DNA from: Thermoplasmata archaeon M9B2D
GTDB lineage: Archaea > Thermoplasmatota > E2 > DHVEG-1
Length of the DNA: 8,058 nucleotides
Reading direction: 5' to 3'
Assembly (NCBI GenBank): GCA_002900555.1
Contig: MUGD01000089.1
Location: 1-8,058 of the forward strand
Positions 5,494 to 8,058 of this stretch are shown here, one piece after another. The notes below the pieces were generated by a model. The model was not told the DNA's origin and did not search any database. It worked only from the letters and a program-made list of their open reading frames with translations. Numbering within the stretch: the first letter of the stretch is position 1; each line of letters begins with the position of its first letter. Position numbers and translations under genes: made by a program.

Positions 5494-7014
5494 ATGAAAA
5501 CAAAGAACACAAATCATCTGAGAACTCAGAACCATGGAATTATTGAACTGTCTGCGACACTACTTCTCTTAGGGTTGACCGTTATTGTTTTTGCCGCCAT
5601 TGCCTTTTTCTTTCTTTCTGCACCGCAGGGCTCACCTGGACCTGTTACCACAATCACCGGCAGACTTGTGGATAACAACCTTGTCCTGGAACATACGGGT
5701 GGAGAACCAATCAGTCTGAACGCCACCATAGGGATTCTCTTTGGTAGCGTACAACTCCAGATACAGGCGTATGACTATGCCGATACCGTTACAAAAGAGG
5801 ATGGGTTGTGGAGCTTTGGAGAACAAATCATCTATCCAATGTACGTGCATCCAGAGTATGTGGAAGTCTCGCAGATAGAAGTCATGATCATCAATAGTGA
5901 GCCTGAATCCTCTATCATGTTTTGTACTGTGTTAATTGACCCTCTTTCAGACCTCAGTGTTACCATCACTGTCGACCCAGAAACCCCTGAAATGGGCACA
6001 CCAGTGATATTCACCATCACCATACATAACAACGGCAATATCAATGTATCTGGGATAAAGCTACGATTTCAATTGCCATCTGGTTTTACGTTCGTAGAAT
6101 ACTCAGCAGAGAGCGGAAGCTATGACAATAGCACCGGGATTTGGCAGAATATTGCAATGATTCAGCCAGGTGAGGCTGAAGTGTTAACCGTGACTGCGAT
6201 CGTCGGACAGGTGACTCCCGATGAGCTGACGCAGCTTTTAATCCTTCTCGATGGCTCAGGATCCATTCGAAAGGAGGATCTGGATTACATACGAAACGGG
6301 TTTGTCACTGCGATTGGGAATGCGTCTATATTCCCACGGGGTGGTTTTATTGAGGTGACTGTTGTCGTATTTGGTGGAAACGCTGGCAGCCTCACCTGCA
6401 AGATAGTGCTCAATCCGACCGTCGTGACCAACGAGACAATCAATTATGTGTTAACGACATTAAATAAAATAGCTACAATGCCTGGTTTTGCTGCGACTTC
6501 ATGTGGTATATTGCTTGGGTGCGATACGATCACTGCCTCAAGTATCTTTGCACCCGAAAACAGACATGTGGTCATGCTCATAAGCGATGGAAAAGCCTCC
6601 CTCCTCTGCAATATCGATGGTGATTATAGTGCTGATACCGGTGGTGGGATGGACCCCGTAACCGCGGCGGTCATAGCACGGGATTATATGATCGATCAGT
6701 TCGGGATGAACCCCATGGATGATGAAATCGATATGGTTGCTGTCCATGTGACAGATTATAGTACATATACCTGGTTCCGGGATGAGATTGTATGGCCTCA
6801 ACCTGGGTACACTGCACCTCCGTTCCGAACCGATCTACCTTTACATGGTTTTGTGTGTAATGCAACGGAATGGAGTGATTTCCCGTTTATATTTAAAAGC
6901 ATCATTACAAATGTATTAAACAGGATAACGCTCACCGCGGATATTGTTCAGGCTAGTGTAACAGACCCAAAAATCGTCAATAATATCGATGGCGTCCTTA
7001 TCATCCCGCAGTAG
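5494..7014 (+). CDS. Type IV pilin - DUF11 - von Willebrand A chimera (candidate pilus adhesin)
   Basis: This 506-aa protein joins four parts. Residues 1-42 are a pilin signal and stalk: G15 then IIELSATLLLLGLTV, in gapless register with the previous gene, with Glu18 in the place of the conserved pilin Glu. Residues about 50-148 are a pilin beta-domain with HTGGEPIS (67-74) and LWSFGE (105-110), paralogous to the first gene of the cluster. Residues about 152-240 form a DUF11/CARDB-like sandwich (DPETPEMGTPVIFTITIHNN...IQPGEAEVLTVTA). Residues about 245-470 are a vWA domain: D253-G-S-G-S257 gives the MIDAS DxSxS, ISDG (Asp365) fits the third MIDAS loop, and Thr335 is a candidate second-loop ligand. 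Five Cys lie in the vWA part and could form disulfides. The vWA fold in surface proteins binds ligands through a divalent metal, so a filament-borne adhesin is the likely role. GGGTG lies 6 nt before the ATG. The stop is followed by a T-run. Confidence 0.85.
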   Translation: MKTKNTNHLRTQNHGIIELSATLLLLGLTVIVFAAIAFFFLSAPQGSPGPVTTITGRLVDNNLVLEHTGGEPISLNATIGILFGSVQLQIQAYDYADTVTKEDGLWSFGEQIIYPMYVHPEYVEVSQIEVMIINSEPESSIMFCTVLIDPLSDLSVTITVDPETPEMGTPVIFTITIHNNGNINVSGIKLRFQLPSGFTFVEYSAESGSYDNSTGIWQNIAMIQPGEAEVLTVTAIVGQVTPDELTQLLILLDGSGSIRKEDLDYIRNGFVTAIGNASIFPRGGFIEVTVVVFGGNAGSLTCKIVLNPTVVTNETINYVLTTLNKIATMPGFAATSCGILLGCDTITASSIFAPENRHVVMLISDGKASLLCNIDGDYSADTGGGMDPVTAAVIARDYMIDQFGMNPMDDEIDMVAVHVTDYSTYTWFRDEIVWPQPGYTAPPFRTDLPLHGFVCNATEWSDFPFIFKSIITNVLNRITLTADIVQASVTDPKIVNNIDGVLIIPQ

Positions 7015-7047
7015 TCCTTGTACTCTCCCCTCAGCAATCAGAGACTG

Positions 7048-7058
7048 TGTTGTTTTTT
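7048..7058 (+). terminator. T-run after the pilin operon
   Basis: The sequence about 35 nt past the stop of the vWA pilin reads TGTTGTTTTTT and is followed by AATCTGTTT. It suits a U-tract archaeal terminator, placed in the 51-base gap between two convergent genes. No stable stem precedes it. Confidence 0.45.
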
Positions 7059-7065
7059 AATCTGT

Positions 7066-8058
7066 TTAAGACTTGCGATTTTGAAACGTTTGCAGTAACT
7101 CAATTCTTTCAATCGTGAGAGGCCCGATGAACGTAAACGATCCAACTGCGAATTTATGCAGCGGACCAAAGTAGGTCAGTGATATTGGTCCGATAAGTAT
7201 GCCACCGGTACAACGTTTGAAGTTGATATTTCCACTTCCTCTTTGTAGTGGACCAACGGTTCTATAGTAAGCCTTCACCGTATAAAACGAGACACTGAAC
7301 GGCGACTCTTGGATGTCGTAGAACAATCCTACCACGGTAGTGTGGAGGACCAGTCGTGAGCCAACTGTTGCCCCAATTACAAGCCAGGGGAGGATATGGA
7401 ACCTCCATTTCGTGATGTTGATTTCATCAGAGGCAATTCTGCCGTCCTCATCATACGCGATGACCTCGATGGTTCTGGTCAGTGACATACCATTAAACTG
7501 GATAATCGGTTTCCAGTACCATTCATAGGGTGTTGCGTTTACCTCACCAAGCAGCGTTCCATCTGCATAGAACTCAACTTTTTTAATGCTAACATTGGAG
7601 GAAACTTCCGCAGTAATTGTGATCGGTCCGTACACAATGGTGTTCCGTGGGAGCGTGATGCTTTGCTCGATGTCATTGAAGTAGAATTTGTTTTGGAGTG
7701 GTTTCGTGATGGTGATACCCAGTTCTGGTTCTTGTTGTGTGGTGAACGTGTACCATTGTCGTGAATACAGACCGCTTCCATCAGGATCCGTCGCATTAAC
7801 CCAGATCGTATACATCGTCGCATAGGTAAGACCAGAAAGAGCAAGTGATTTCGTTCCATTCGATGCATTGATTCCGCTACTCTCCTGCCCGTTACTACAC
7901 TGGATAGACCAAGAGAAATTGTCTCCTTCCGAATCATGTATCGGAATACCCCATGAGAAACTTATCGGATTACCAGATGAACCATTTGCTGGGGATGGTG
8001 TGCCAAACACCGGAGGGGTATTTGGAGGTGCCTCCTCAGTCATAAAGATATACCATTG
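7066..8058 (-). CDS. Fibronectin-III / Ig-like repeat surface protein, C-terminal part (partial)
   Basis: The frame is open through the right edge (330 residues visible), so the start is outside the window. An ATG at 8043 is not the start: the five codons before it read QWYIF, the end of a previous repeat, matching QWYTFTT at the end of the visible repeat. Visible residues 11-108 form one Fn3-type module (N-T-PP-V...SPANGSSG...DSEGDNFSWSI...LTYATMYTIWVNATDPDG). Residues about 112-216 are an Ig-like module (VSSNVSIKKVEFYADGTLLG, 'TRTIEVIAYDEDG'). The last 115 residues (FHILPWLVIGATVG..., Gly-rich, ending basic) are a beta-rich domain I do not recognise. Such tandem modules make stalks of archaeal and bacterial surface or secreted proteins, with Asn sequons throughout. 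There is no C-terminal membrane anchor or sorting motif. It converges on the pilin operon and is probably an independent surface protein. Confidence 0.85.
   Translation of the reverse strand, partial: QWYIFMTEEAPPNTPPVFGTPSPANGSSGNPISFSWGIPIHDSEGDNFSWSIQCSNGQESSGINASNGTKSLALSGLTYATMYTIWVNATDPDGSGLYSRQWYTFTTQQEPELGITITKPLQNKFYFNDIEQSITLPRNTIVYGPITITAEVSSNVSIKKVEFYADGTLLGEVNATPYEWYWKPIIQFNGMSLTRTIEVIAYDEDGRIASDEINITKWRFHILPWLVIGATVGSRLVLHTTVVGLFYDIQESPFSVSFYTVKAYYRTVGPLQRGSGNINFKRCTGGILIGPISLTYFGPLHKFAVGSFTFIGPLTIERIELLQTFQNRKS

Noticed and set aside
7539..7937. Minus-strand 132-codon frame within the Fn3 protein gene
   Set aside because: It is a shifted frame inside the Fn3/Ig gene, with Ser/Arg-rich shadow composition.

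Overview
The window looks archaeal, and most like a mesophilic euryarchaeon or Thermoplasmatota-type genome. The reasons are: three type IV pilin N-termini of the archaeal kind, one followed by a haloarchaeal-style 'VPNW...E..HM' pilin region; secreted proteins rich in N-x-S/T sequons; AT-rich TATA-like boxes at archaeal spacing; GTG starts; and several genes that appear leaderless or to have very short leaders. The taxon is an inference, because no rRNA or tRNA is present.

Layout, left to right. Positions 1-544 (minus) hold the 5' part of a membrane-anchored, probably extracellular protein that runs off the window. Positions 762-2201 (minus) encode MgtE, a CBS-regulated Mg2+ channel. A 505-base divergent gap (2202-2706) carries two facing promoters that share the same TATA-like 9-mer at nearly the same distance from the two start codons, plus several inverted repeats. 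Positions 2707-3663 (plus) encode a polytopic protein of the UPF0104 / AglD / lysylphosphatidylglycerol synthase membrane-domain (flippase-like) family. A second low-coding gap (3664-4127) has a possible small antisense membrane-protein ORF (3520-3816, minus), two inverted repeats and the promoter region of the next operon.

Positions 4128-7014 (plus) form a three-gene pilin cluster: a small pilin-like protein (145 aa), a larger DUF7289-like pilin (276 aa), and a 506-aa chimera. The chimera joins a pilin N-terminus and pilin beta-domain to a DUF11-like beta-sandwich and then a von Willebrand A domain with an intact DxSxS MIDAS motif. The small pilin and the beta-domain of the chimera are paralogous. 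The likeliest reading is a surface filament or pseudopilus whose vWA subunit acts as a metal-dependent adhesive, possibly tip, component. No assembly ATPase, platform protein or prepilin peptidase lies in the window, so these would have to be supplied from elsewhere.

Positions 7066-8058 (minus) hold the C-terminal part of a fibronectin-III / Ig-like repeat surface protein that enters from beyond the right edge. Overall the window is a surface-protein neighbourhood (five of seven confident genes are predicted to be exported), with Mg2+ transport and a lipid- or glycan-related membrane protein in the middle. Nothing here is a CRISPR array, a tRNA or a recognisable insertion sequence.
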